Positions 1 through 7,762 of a DNA stretch of 64,000 nucleotides are shown here, in pieces. Origin of the DNA: Sulfitobacter albidus (GTDB taxonomy: Bacteria > Pseudomonadota > Alphaproteobacteria > Rhodobacterales > Rhodobacteraceae); assembly GCF_018200035.1 (NCBI RefSeq), contig NZ_CP073581.1:368501-432500 (forward strand), read 5' to 3'. Made by a program: the position numbers and the translations under genes. Below the pieces are notes generated by a model. That model searched no databases and had not been told where the DNA came from. It saw nothing but the letters and a program-made list of their open reading frames with translations. Within the stretch, counting starts at the first letter, position 1. Each line of letters begins with the position of its first letter.

Positions 1-120
1 ATCCACGCCGGAGACCTCGCATCCCGTGATCGGGTTAAAGCGTTTCACCCCGATGGTGCTATACTCGGATTTCTTGTCGGTGGCGAATTTACGGATGGCT
101 TCAAGGCTGCTTTGGTCCAC
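1..120 (-). CDS. TauD/TfdA-type dioxygenase, N-terminal fragment
   Basis: Partial gene: only the first 40 codons are inside the window. It starts at a GTG at 120 that sits inside the last codons of the upstream gene, behind an AGGAGAAGAC ribosome binding site. The visible protein contains IGVKRFNPITGCEVSGVD, which matches the N-terminal strand pair of TauD/TfdA Fe(II)/2-oxoglutarate dioxygenases (I-x-P-L-x-x-x-x-G-A-E-I-x-G-V-D). The iron ligands lie beyond the edge. Oxygenases of this family often hydroxylate free or carrier-bound amino acids in nonribosomal peptide pathways, which would fit the phosphopantetheinyl transferase and thioesterase upstream. That role is inference. Confidence 0.6.
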   Translation of the reverse strand, partial: MDQSSLEAIRKFATDKKSEYSTIGVKRFNPITGCEVSGVD

Positions 121-796
121 TGTCTTCTCCTGATGGCGCGTCATTGTCATGGGCGGCAAATGCCGCAAAAAGTTCTCGCTTGAGGTCGCTGGCGAGGGTC
201 GCCTGGTCCGTGGGTCCCTGTGCCAGGGCGTTTGCGGTCAGAATGCCGCGCATGAAACTGCCCGGATAGCACGCGGCCCACGCGGCCACATCTGCCCGTT
301 GAAACGCCGCGAGCATGCGCGCGGCGCGCGGGCGGTCCGTGCCCCGTGCCGCAATCCGCTGCATCATTTCGCAACTGCTCTGCGCATAGATTTCCGCATA
401 GTTTTCGGCGTTATCGAAGTGTTCGGTGATCATCATGGCGTTTTCGGCGGCGAAATCGAGCGCGCTTTGGTGCATGGCGTCAAAATAGGCGTCAAAGGGA
501 AAGCTCATGCGCAGCTGCGTGTCGATCAGCTGTTGCAGGGCGGTCGGGTCGGCGTCGGGTCCGGTGATTGCCTCGGCGGTTACGGGTGCCGGAACCCTCT
601 CGCCCCGCAGACGCGCATTGGCGCGGATAAGCGGCACCAACGCCCGCGCGACCCAATGCGCGACCGGAGCGAACCCTTGTTTCAGGGTGCCTCCGGCAGG
701 GGCGGGCAGCGCCGGATCGGCCTGAAATTCATCCTCAAGGATGCGGAGAACCTGCGCGGTCCATTCGGCGTGGGGATCAGACGCAGGGGGCATCAC
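101..796 (-). CDS. hypothetical protein, helical, ~230 aa
   Basis: I do not recognise this protein. It is predicted mostly helical, acidic and soluble, with no signal peptide or membrane helix. The central part (about residues 95-160) has a run of aromatic and acidic residues (FPFDAYFDAM, TEHFDNAENYAEIYAQ) that could form a helical bundle. The start is either the GTG at 796 or the ATG right after it; both overlap the end of the phosphopantetheinyl transferase gene, so the two are translationally coupled. Its own 3' end overlaps the oxygenase gene. Its place between a PPTase and a TauD-type oxygenase suggests a role in the same biosynthetic pathway, but no function can be assigned from sequence. 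Confidence 0.75.
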   Translation of the reverse strand: MMPPASDPHAEWTAQVLRILEDEFQADPALPAPAGGTLKQGFAPVAHWVARALVPLIRANARLRGERVPAPVTAEAITGPDADPTALQQLIDTQLRMSFPFDAYFDAMHQSALDFAAENAMMITEHFDNAENYAEIYAQSSCEMMQRIAARGTDRPRAARMLAAFQRADVAAWAACYPGSFMRGILTANALAQGPTDQATLASDLKRELFAAFAAHDNDAPSGEDSGPKQP

Positions 797-1520
797 AGGG
801 CTCGTCTGCTAAGGACCGTGTAGCGGAACGCGATGGCGGAGTGTCTGGCGACAGAAAATGCACATGTGCCACATCCGACGCGGTCGCCAGCGCGCCGGGG
901 AGCGCGCCATCCGACTGCGGGAAATCCCACAGCCGCAGCTGCGGCACGCCGGTCGCGTGAGCATCCGCGTCGTGCGTATCGGCACGGGTGTCGATGGTGT
1001 GCAAATCATCGACAAGCCCCGTGCCACGCGCCTTCAATAGCGCCTCCTTGCGGACCCAGCAGCGCAGGAACGCAAGCGTTCTCTGCTCAGGCGCATGGCG
1101 GGCGATCCACCGTATCTCGTTGGGATGACAGACACGCGCGATGAGGGCCGCGTCCTGCACTGCCCGCGCGCGGTCCTCTATGTCGACACCGACAGCGCGG
1201 CTTGGATGCACCGCCACGGCGATCGTGTCGGCGGTGTGGGAGATGTTGAAATGCGTAGCCCCCGGAACCCTGATCTTGCCCGCCGGAGCGGTCGTGAACT
1301 CGGTACAGGGCAGATCCAGGAAATAGCGGACCAGCCCGCGCCCGAGTGCATGCAGACGCCGCTGCTGCGGCACGCGAACCCTGTCAAAGCGGGCGCGCTC
1401 GGCGTTTGTGAGCATTGGCTCGAACCCGTGCAGCTGCGCGAGGGTAGCGCTGAAAACGATGGCATGGCCGCGTGTCATCTCTGCGTGCAGCCGCTCTTTT
1501 GTGCGGCCCAGCTCAGACAT
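777..1520 (-). CDS. 4'-phosphopantetheinyl transferase, Sfp type
   Basis: Transfers the phosphopantetheine arm of coenzyme A onto a serine of carrier-protein domains. The 247-residue protein has the family signatures: NISHT at about 92-96, GVDIE at 111-115 (Mg2+-binding D113 and E115) and the W-x-x-K-E-A-x-x-K motif at 155-163 (CWVRKEALLKARGTG). Its length fits the two-lobed Sfp group and not the ~120-residue AcpS group. The ATG at 1520 overlaps the thioesterase stop codon (ATGTCTGA), so the longer upstream frame is not used. Sfp-type enzymes usually serve nonribosomal peptide or polyketide synthases; the partner synthase is not in this window and may lie past the left edge. Confidence 0.88.
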   Translation of the reverse strand: MSELGRTKERLHAEMTRGHAIVFSATLAQLHGFEPMLTNAERARFDRVRVPQQRRLHALGRGLVRYFLDLPCTEFTTAPAGKIRVPGATHFNISHTADTIAVAVHPSRAVGVDIEDRARAVQDAALIARVCHPNEIRWIARHAPEQRTLAFLRCWVRKEALLKARGTGLVDDLHTIDTRADTHDADAHATGVPQLRLWDFPQSDGALPGALATASDVAHVHFLSPDTPPSRSATRSLADEPCDAPCV

Positions 1521-2232
1521 CGCAGGCAGCCTTGAGCAGGTGTGGCGCAGACAGGAACGCCGCCAGTTGCCCCGCCATTTGCAGCGTGGGCCGTTCGTGC
1601 AGATCATGCGTGCCGGGCACGACATTCAGATCAAATCCGGCGGTCGTGATGGACCGCCATCCGTGCATCGTATCGGGCGGAACAAGCGGATCCTGCGCAC
1701 CGGCAAAAGCGAGGATCGGCGCGGCCACGGTGGCCTGCGTATCGGGGCGGTAGGCGTTGCACATGCGAAAATCGGCGCGCAACGTGGGCAGGATCATCTC
1801 CAGAAGCTCTGGATATTGCGCCACTTCCGCAAAGACCGGATTCACGCCGACGATATCGTCGACCAGCGTGTCGGGGTCGTTCAATTCGGGCAGCTTTCGC
1901 AGGCGCGCGGGCATTGGCGTGCTCAACACGACGATGCCGTCCGGGCCGGTCCCCTGCCTTTCAAAGCGGCGAGCGATCTCATGGGCCATCCAGCCTCCCA
2001 TGCTGGACCCCATGCAATAGAAAGGCCCGTCCACAAGAGGGGCGATTTCCGCGAATGTCCGGTCGCAGAGCGTCGCAAAATCCGTGGCGGGCACCTCGTC
2101 GAGGCGATTACCCCTTCCCGGCAGGCTTACCGGGTGGATCCGGCCACCGGCACCGATCAGCGGCTGCCATGCCATGAAACAGGCGGCATCCGCGCCCGCC
2201 TGCGGAAAGCAGAATATCTGCGGATTGCGCAC
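1513..2232 (-). CDS. type II thioesterase (alpha/beta hydrolase)
   Basis: Editing thioesterase that typically removes misloaded acyl groups from the phosphopantetheine arms of peptide or polyketide synthases. The 239-residue protein begins with FCFPQAGADA, the oxyanion region typical of type II enzymes, and carries the nucleophile elbow GSSMGG (Ser77), a catalytic Asp in GAQDPLVPP and a catalytic His in GTHDLHERP. The start is a GTG at 2232, 11 nt after the peptidase stop. It is coupled to the PPTase gene downstream by a 4-base overlap plus shared codons, and the pair argues for a thiotemplate pathway even though no synthase is in view. Confidence 0.87.
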   Translation of the reverse strand: MRNPQIFCFPQAGADAACFMAWQPLIGAGGRIHPVSLPGRGNRLDEVPATDFATLCDRTFAEIAPLVDGPFYCMGSSMGGWMAHEIARRFERQGTGPDGIVVLSTPMPARLRKLPELNDPDTLVDDIVGVNPVFAEVAQYPELLEMILPTLRADFRMCNAYRPDTQATVAAPILAFAGAQDPLVPPDTMHGWRSITTAGFDLNVVPGTHDLHERPTLQMAGQLAAFLSAPHLLKAACDV

Positions 2233-2243
2233 CCCGCCGCCGC

Positions 2244-3362
2244 TCAGCCCCGGACGGGCAACTGCGGCACGGTGCGCGCCATGCCTGACAGGGGTTCGGC
2301 CCGGTCGGCGTGCAGGTAGACGACATCCTCAAGCCGGATGCCGAATGCATCCTTGAGGTAGATCCCCGGCTCAATGGAAAAAACATTGCCCTGCGCCAGC
2401 GGAGTCGTGGAATTGGCGGCGATATAGGGCGGCTCGTGCACATCGACGCCTAATCCGTGGCCAGTACGATGCGAAAACGCCGCGCCATAGCCCGCGTCGG
2501 TGATGACCTGCCGGGCGGCATGATCGACGGCGCTGCACAGGGTATCGGGTCGCGCGGCGGCCTGCGCCGCCTGCACGGCGCGTTCGACCACTTCCGCAAC
2601 TTGGGTAAATTCTGGCGCGGGCGTCTCCCCGTACCACGCACAACGGGTCATGTCCGAGGGGTAGCCATTCAGACGACAGCCCGTGTCGATCAACACCGCC
2701 ATCTCTGGGACGAGGGTGTCGTTGCCGGGATGGTGGTGCGGAAAGGCGCTGTTGGCGCCAAACGCTACGATACAGAAGGCAGGTTCGGCTCCGTTCGCCT
2801 TGTAGTGGGCGACGATGAGATCGCGCAGCGCGATCTCGGACATGCCTGTGCGCAGGGCGCCGAATGCCATGTCGAACGCGGTGTCATTCAACCGCGCGCT
2901 CTCGCGCAGGAGCCTGTGCTCCTCGGCGTCCTTTTCAGCGCGCAGGGCGCCGACGGTGTCGTCGGTAAATCGGTGGTGCACCGGTTGGGTGAGATGATCG
3001 AGCAGCAGAAACGAAAAATCCGTCCGCATCATCTCGTCCAGCACCACGCGCAGGCCCGCGCCTGTGGCATTGACCGCAGTCAACAGCTCTTTGAGCGCGG
3101 CCTGTGGCCCGTCCGCATCGCTCCACGTAAAGAACGGCACGTCGGCGCATTGGGCGCGGGCGGCATCGGCGTTCAACAGCGGCATCAAGACCCCCGCATG
3201 ATCGGCGGTCACCAGTGCCATGACGGGGCGCTCATCGCCGTGCGGGTTCAGGCCCAGCAGCCATTGCATATGGCTTCCCGGTCCGACTGCGACCAGATCG
3301 GTATCGGTCTCCGCCATGCGCGCGCGCAGCCGCGACAGCCTGTTTCCCGCGATATCACTCAT
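2244..3362 (-). CDS. M24 family aminopeptidase P / Xaa-Pro peptidase
   Basis: Cytoplasmic metallopeptidase that would cleave the bond before proline or hydrolyse a related amide. The 372-residue protein has the creatinase-like N-terminal domain (about 1-135) and the pita-bread catalytic domain. All five metal ligands are visible: D226 (IDTG), D237 (SDMTR), H302 (GHGLG), E331 (IEPG) and E345 (LEDV). The HPG at 211-213 fits the substrate pocket. It lies 33 nt downstream of the XRE-cupin regulator in the importer operon, so processing of imported peptides is a reasonable guess. M24 members also include creatinases and ectoine hydrolases, and the substrate cannot be fixed by eye. Confidence 0.88.
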   Translation of the reverse strand: MSDIAGNRLSRLRARMAETDTDLVAVGPGSHMQWLLGLNPHGDERPVMALVTADHAGVLMPLLNADAARAQCADVPFFTWSDADGPQAALKELLTAVNATGAGLRVVLDEMMRTDFSFLLLDHLTQPVHHRFTDDTVGALRAEKDAEEHRLLRESARLNDTAFDMAFGALRTGMSEIALRDLIVAHYKANGAEPAFCIVAFGANSAFPHHHPGNDTLVPEMAVLIDTGCRLNGYPSDMTRCAWYGETPAPEFTQVAEVVERAVQAAQAAARPDTLCSAVDHAARQVITDAGYGAAFSHRTGHGLGVDVHEPPYIAANSTTPLAQGNVFSIEPGIYLKDAFGIRLEDVVYLHADRAEPLSGMARTVPQLPVRG

Positions 3363-3395
3363 ATAAAACCTCCCCTTTGGCCGTTTTGGGTGTGC

Positions 3396-3998
3396 TCAGC
3401 CGCTTTGCCCCGGCAATCTGTTATTCGGTGCGCCTTGCAGCACGACCAGCGTGCCGGTCCACAGCATCCGGGCAGGGGCGTCGCCGAGGGTTTTCCATGA
3501 ATGGGGCGTTAAACCGTTGTAGTGCAGGCTATCCCCTTCGCGCAGGGTGAACGCCTCACCGTCGAGCGTTTTCTCGATCGAACCGCTGAGGATATAGATG
3601 AACTCCTCGCCCTCGTGTTGAAAGGTCTCGGATTTGAACCCGGGCGGGCAATGCATGATGAAGGCGGACAGCTCGTGGCCGGGAAATTCCGAGCTGAGCG
3701 TCTCATAGGTCACGCTTGTGTCCGAGATAGAGAACTTCGGGCGCCGCTCTGCGTAGGAGACCGCATCCCCCGGCTTTGGGCGCGCGACAAAGTAATCGAG
3801 CCCCAGATCCAGCGCATGTGAAATCTGTGCCAGCGTGCCCAGCGACGGGGTCGCATTGCCACGCTCGACCTGCGAAAGATAGCCGACGGACATGCCCGCC
3901 TTGTCGCACAGCTCCTTGAGCGTCAGCTTGCGTTGCTGGCGACATTTGCGGATCAATTGGCCAAGCTTGGCCGGTTCAATCTTGTCCGGGCCGGTCAT
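3396..3998 (-). CDS. XRE-cupin transcriptional regulator
   Basis: A 200-residue regulator with an N-terminal Cro/C1-type helix-turn-helix (about residues 10-66, with LTLKELCDKAGMSVGYLSQ then ERGNATPSL) and a C-terminal cupin fold (about 110-185, with HEGEEFIYILSGSIE and a proline-histidine near the end, TPHSWK). Proteins of this design often control uptake and catabolism of amino acids, polyamines or peptides, with the cupin sensing the ligand. It starts 4 nt after the stop of the double ATPase gene, so it is co-transcribed with the importer it may regulate. An AT-rich dyad at 9552-9570 upstream of the operon is one possible target. Confidence 0.9.
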   Translation of the reverse strand: MTGPDKIEPAKLGQLIRKCRQQRKLTLKELCDKAGMSVGYLSQVERGNATPSLGTLAQISHALDLGLDYFVARPKPGDAVSYAERRPKFSISDTSVTYETLSSEFPGHELSAFIMHCPPGFKSETFQHEGEEFIYILSGSIEKTLDGEAFTLREGDSLHYNGLTPHSWKTLGDAPARMLWTGTLVVLQGAPNNRLPGQSG

Positions 3999-4002
3999 TG
4001 TG

Positions 4003-5694
4003 TCATCCCGAAAGCTGCGCCAGACGCGGCATCAATTCGAGCAGTTTTGCCGTGTAATCCTGTTTGGGATTGGCAAAGAGCTCTTCGGTTTCCTGCACCT
4101 CGATCAACTGGCCCTGTTTCATCACGCCGACGCGGTCGCACATCTGGCGCACGACGGGAAGGTCATGGCTGATAAATAGCATCGTCAGACCCAGATGCTC
4201 CTGAAGATCCTTGAGGATGTTCAGAATCTGGGCCTGGATCGACACGTCGAGCGCGCTGGTCGGCTCATCACAGATCAAAAAGCGCGGTTGCGTGGCCAAG
4301 GCCCGCGCGATCGAGATCCGCTGTCGCTGCCCGCCGGAGAATTCATGCGGATATTTCGCGGCGGCGGCGCGGGTCAGCCCCACGCGGTCCAGCAATTCCT
4401 GCACACGGGTGCTGATCTGATCGGGCGGCAGCAGCTTGTGATGCAACAACGGCTCCGCGACGATGCGTTCAACCTTCATGCGCGGATTGAGGCTCGAGAA
4501 CGGATCCTGAAAGATCATCTGGATCTGCCTGCGGTAGGCCGCCAGATCGGCCCCGGTCATGGTGGTGGTCTCTGATCCGTCGAAATGGATCTCCCCCCCG
4601 TCGACGGGCAGCAGCGTGCCGATCATGCGCGCAACGGTGGATTTGCCCGAGCCGCTTTCCCCGACGAGGCCGAATACCTCGCCATCCTTGATGTCGAACG
4701 ACACGTCATCCACGGCGGTGAAATAGGTGCGGCGCGAGGGCAGGATCGCGGATTTCTCGAGGAATTTCTTGGTGACGCCTTTGACCTCCAGCAGCTTGCC
4801 GGATTTTGACAGCTCCGTCTTGGGCCAGTTGCGCGCCAGATCCTCGATCTTGAATGTGGTCTCGCGCCCGCCGTAGCTGACCTGCGGAAAACGGTGCAGT
4901 TTCACCTGTGGGCGCGGCACGGCAGAGATGAGCGATTTGGTGTATTCATGTTTGGGCGCGCTGAGCACCTGATCGGTCGATCCGTTCTCGACGACCTTGC
5001 CCGCGTACATCACCGTGACCTGTTCGGTGGTATCGGCGATGACGCCCATATCGTGGGTCACGAGGATCACGCCGACCTGCGTTTCCGATGCCAGCTCCTT
5101 GATCAGATCGAGCACCTGCGCCTGGATCGACACATCCAGCGCGGTCGTGGGCTCGTCTGCCACGATCACCGACGGCTCTGAACAGAGTGCGAGTGCGATC
5201 ACCACCCGCTGGCGCATCCCGCCAGAGAACTGGTGCGGGTATTGGTCAAATCGCGCCGTTGGGTTGGGGATCGACACCCGGTCCAGCAGCGCCAGCGCGC
5301 GTTCGCGCGCCTCGGCAGCTGATACCTTCAGGTGCAGCTGGATCGTTTCGACCAATTGCTCCCCGATGGTGAACAGCGGATTGAGCGAGGTCAGCGGATC
5401 CTGAAAGATCATCCCGATCTCGCTGCCGCGGATCGCGCGCTGTTGTTCGGGGCCCAGATTGTCGATGCGCCGCCCGTTCAACCAGATTTCGCCCGAAGCC
5501 ACACGGGCGGGATCGTCCAGCAGGCCGATGACCGCGTTGCCGGTCATGGATTTACCCGCACCGCTTTCGCCCACGACGCCGCGGATTTCACCGGGGCGGA
5601 TGTCATAGGTGACGTTCTGCACCGGTTTGAACAGCCCGTGGCGGGTGGGGATTTCGACCGTCAGGTCGCGGATGGACAATACAGGTTCGGTCAT
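4003..5694 (-). CDS. peptide ABC transporter, fused double ATPase (DppD-DppF type)
   Basis: Energises import of peptides or similar solutes. The 563-residue protein is a tandem fusion of two oligopeptide-type ATPase halves. The first has Walker A GESGAGKS (42-49), signature FSGGM and Walker B VIVADEP; the second has GESGSGKS, signature FSGGQ and Walker B LICDEP, each with an H-loop (THDMG, SHDLP). The ATG at 5694 overlaps the permease stop (ATGA); a longer open frame upstream overlaps the permease gene and is an artefact. The fusion replaces the usual separate DppD and DppF subunits, which is common in alphaproteobacteria. Confidence 0.93.
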   Translation of the reverse strand: MTEPVLSIRDLTVEIPTRHGLFKPVQNVTYDIRPGEIRGVVGESGAGKSMTGNAVIGLLDDPARVASGEIWLNGRRIDNLGPEQQRAIRGSEIGMIFQDPLTSLNPLFTIGEQLVETIQLHLKVSAAEARERALALLDRVSIPNPTARFDQYPHQFSGGMRQRVVIALALCSEPSVIVADEPTTALDVSIQAQVLDLIKELASETQVGVILVTHDMGVIADTTEQVTVMYAGKVVENGSTDQVLSAPKHEYTKSLISAVPRPQVKLHRFPQVSYGGRETTFKIEDLARNWPKTELSKSGKLLEVKGVTKKFLEKSAILPSRRTYFTAVDDVSFDIKDGEVFGLVGESGSGKSTVARMIGTLLPVDGGEIHFDGSETTTMTGADLAAYRRQIQMIFQDPFSSLNPRMKVERIVAEPLLHHKLLPPDQISTRVQELLDRVGLTRAAAAKYPHEFSGGQRQRISIARALATQPRFLICDEPTSALDVSIQAQILNILKDLQEHLGLTMLFISHDLPVVRQMCDRVGVMKQGQLIEVQETEELFANPKQDYTAKLLELMPRLAQLSG

Positions 5695-6653
5695 TTCAGC
5701 CTCGGGTTCAATGCGTCGCGCAGCCAGTCGCCCAGCATGTTCACACTCAGCGCCAGTGCGAGAAGGGTGCAGGCGGGAAAGAACAGGATCCACCATTCCC
5801 CTGAGAACAGATAGCCTTGGCCGATGCGGATCAGGGTGCCCAGCGATGGCTGCGTCGGTGGCGCGCCGACACCCAGAAAGCTGAGTGTGGCCTCGGCGAT
5901 AATCGCCAGCGCCAGCGAGATCGTCGCGATCACCAGTACCGGCGACAGGATGTTGGGCAGGATGTGGCGCAGCATGATGGCCGCCGGGCGCCGCCCGATC
6001 AGCCGCGCCGCCGACACATAATCCTTGCTTTTCTCGACAAGCGTTGCGCCGCGCACGACGCGCGCGAACTGCACCCAGTCGCTCAGCCCGATGGCGAGGA
6101 TCAGCACCCAGATCGCCATCTGATCGCGATGCTCGACCGGGGTGATCCCCTTGGCGATGCCAAAGATCAACATGGCCACAAGGATTGACGGGAATGTCAG
6201 CTGCACATCCGCCGCGCGCATGATGATCGTTTCGGTCCACCCGCCGAAATACCCCGCGAGCAGGCCAAGGATGATCCCCAGCACGACCGCGAACAGCACC
6301 GCGGCAAAGCCCACAAAAAGCGAGATCCGCATCCCGTAGAGAATGGTGGAGAACACGTCGCGCCCCTGATCGTCGGTGCCCATCACGAAGGTCTCACCGG
6401 TGAAGGCGTTGGGCGCCAGCGGCGGCGTGAATCCGTTCATCAGATTGAGCGAGGCAGGGTTGAATGGATCGGTGAAGGCGATCAGCGGCGCGAACACCGC
6501 CGACAGGACCAGCAGCAGCGCCACAAACGCCGAGACAATCGCCACGGGAGAGCGCCGGAAGGCGTAGAACAGATCACTGTCCACTGCCCGGCGGTACCGC
6601 GAGGGGACCACGACCTGTGTTTCAGTGCGTACGGGAAGCGGTTGATCAGTCAC
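5691..6653 (-). CDS. peptide ABC transporter permease (DppC/OppC type)
   Basis: Inner-membrane permease of 320 residues with about six hydrophobic helices. It has an N-terminal OppC-type segment (SDLFYAFRRSPVAIVSAF), the LMGTD-like sequence VMGTDDQGRDVF that marks this subfamily, and a permease EAA-like loop around ARLIGRRPAAIMLRHILPN. Its stop overlaps the ATPase start and its own start overlaps the stop of the DppB-type permease (ATGA at both ends), so subunits are made in a coupled way. It pairs with the DppB-type subunit to form the channel. Confidence 0.93.
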   Translation of the reverse strand: MTDQPLPVRTETQVVVPSRYRRAVDSDLFYAFRRSPVAIVSAFVALLLVLSAVFAPLIAFTDPFNPASLNLMNGFTPPLAPNAFTGETFVMGTDDQGRDVFSTILYGMRISLFVGFAAVLFAVVLGIILGLLAGYFGGWTETIIMRAADVQLTFPSILVAMLIFGIAKGITPVEHRDQMAIWVLILAIGLSDWVQFARVVRGATLVEKSKDYVSAARLIGRRPAAIMLRHILPNILSPVLVIATISLALAIIAEATLSFLGVGAPPTQPSLGTLIRIGQGYLFSGEWWILFFPACTLLALALSVNMLGDWLRDALNPRLK

Positions 6654-7624
6654 TTGGCAGATACCCTTAGGCGAGGATCGATGAAGGCGTAGAGAATATC
6701 AACCAGCAGGTTGATGACGACGAACATCACCGAAATCATCATCAGATACGCGGCCATCACCGGGATATCGACGAATTGGATCGCGTTGATGAACAGCAGC
6801 CCCAGACCGGGCCATTGGAAAACGGTCTCGGTGATAATGGCAAAGGCGATGATCGCGCCCAGTTGCAGGCCGATGATCGTGATGACCGGAACCATTGTAT
6901 TTTTCAGCGCGTGGCGAAAATTGATCACCCGGTCGCTGAGGCCACGCGCACGGGCAAAGCGGATGTAATCCTGCCGCAGCACCTCCAGCATTTCGGAGCG
7001 CACCAGTCGCATGATCAACGTCATCTGGTACAGACCCAGCGTGATCGACGGCAGGATCAGCGCCTTCAGTCCGGATTCGGTCAGGAACCCGGTGGTCCAG
7101 CCGCCGATCTTTACCGTTTCGCCGCGGCCAAAGCTCGGCAGCCAGCCCAATTCGACCGAGAAGAGATAAATCAGCAGGATACCGATGAGGAAGGTTGGCA
7201 GGGACACCCCGATCAGCGAGGCCGACATGATGACATTCGCCGCAAAACCATCCCGGCGGATTGCGGTGAACACACCAAGGGCGATGCCCATCAGCACGGC
7301 AAAAATCGCGGACAGCGCAGCCAACTCCAGTGTGGCGGGTGCGCGCTCCATGATGATTTCGGATACTTCGCGGCCCTGGCGGTAGCTGACGCCGAAATTG
7401 CCCTGGGCGGCCTCGTTGAGGAATTTGAAATACTGCACCGGCACCGGCTGATCGAGGCCAAGCTGCGCGCGCAGGCGCTCGACGTCCTCCATGGTGCGTT
7501 CCTGACCCAACATGTTGTCGATCGGATCGCCCACGAAGGTGAACATGGAAAACGCGATCGCACCGGTGATCAGCAGGACCAGCACGGATTGCAGAACGCG
7601 TTTGAAGATGAATGGCAACATCAC
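6650..7624 (-). CDS. peptide ABC transporter permease (DppB/OppB type)
   Basis: The second permease, 324 residues. It starts with the family-typical first helix (FIFKRVLQSVLVLLITGAIAF), then the periplasmic stretch ending in LGLDQPVPVQYF, and the EAA loop near YIRFARARGLSDRVINFRHA. About six membrane helices are apparent. The gene follows the binding protein after a 138-nt spacer that holds a strong hairpin, and overlaps the DppC-type gene by 4 nt. Confidence 0.93.
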   Translation of the reverse strand: MMLPFIFKRVLQSVLVLLITGAIAFSMFTFVGDPIDNMLGQERTMEDVERLRAQLGLDQPVPVQYFKFLNEAAQGNFGVSYRQGREVSEIIMERAPATLELAALSAIFAVLMGIALGVFTAIRRDGFAANVIMSASLIGVSLPTFLIGILLIYLFSVELGWLPSFGRGETVKIGGWTTGFLTESGLKALILPSITLGLYQMTLIMRLVRSEMLEVLRQDYIRFARARGLSDRVINFRHALKNTMVPVITIIGLQLGAIIAFAIITETVFQWPGLGLLFINAIQFVDIPVMAAYLMMISVMFVVINLLVDILYAFIDPRLRVSAK

Positions 7625-7727
7625 GAGGGGCTTTCTTGTGCCAGTAAAGCCATAAGCTTCTTGGCGATTTCACCGGATCATGGAAAGCGGGCAGGGCGCG
7701 GCGCGTGGGCTCCCTGCCGTGGGAGTA

Positions 7728-7753
7728 GGCCGCCCGCGCGTATGCGGGCGGCC
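7728..7753 (-). other. perfect 10-bp hairpin between binding protein and permease genes
   Basis: GGCCGCCCGC at 7728-7737 is the exact reverse complement of 7744-7753, with a 6-nt loop. No T-run follows in the direction of transcription, so it is not a clear intrinsic terminator. A stable stem after a binding-protein gene commonly protects that part of the message from decay or thins transcription, giving more binding protein than permease. That function is inferred. Confidence 0.6.
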
Positions 7754-7762
7754 CGGTTGGGC

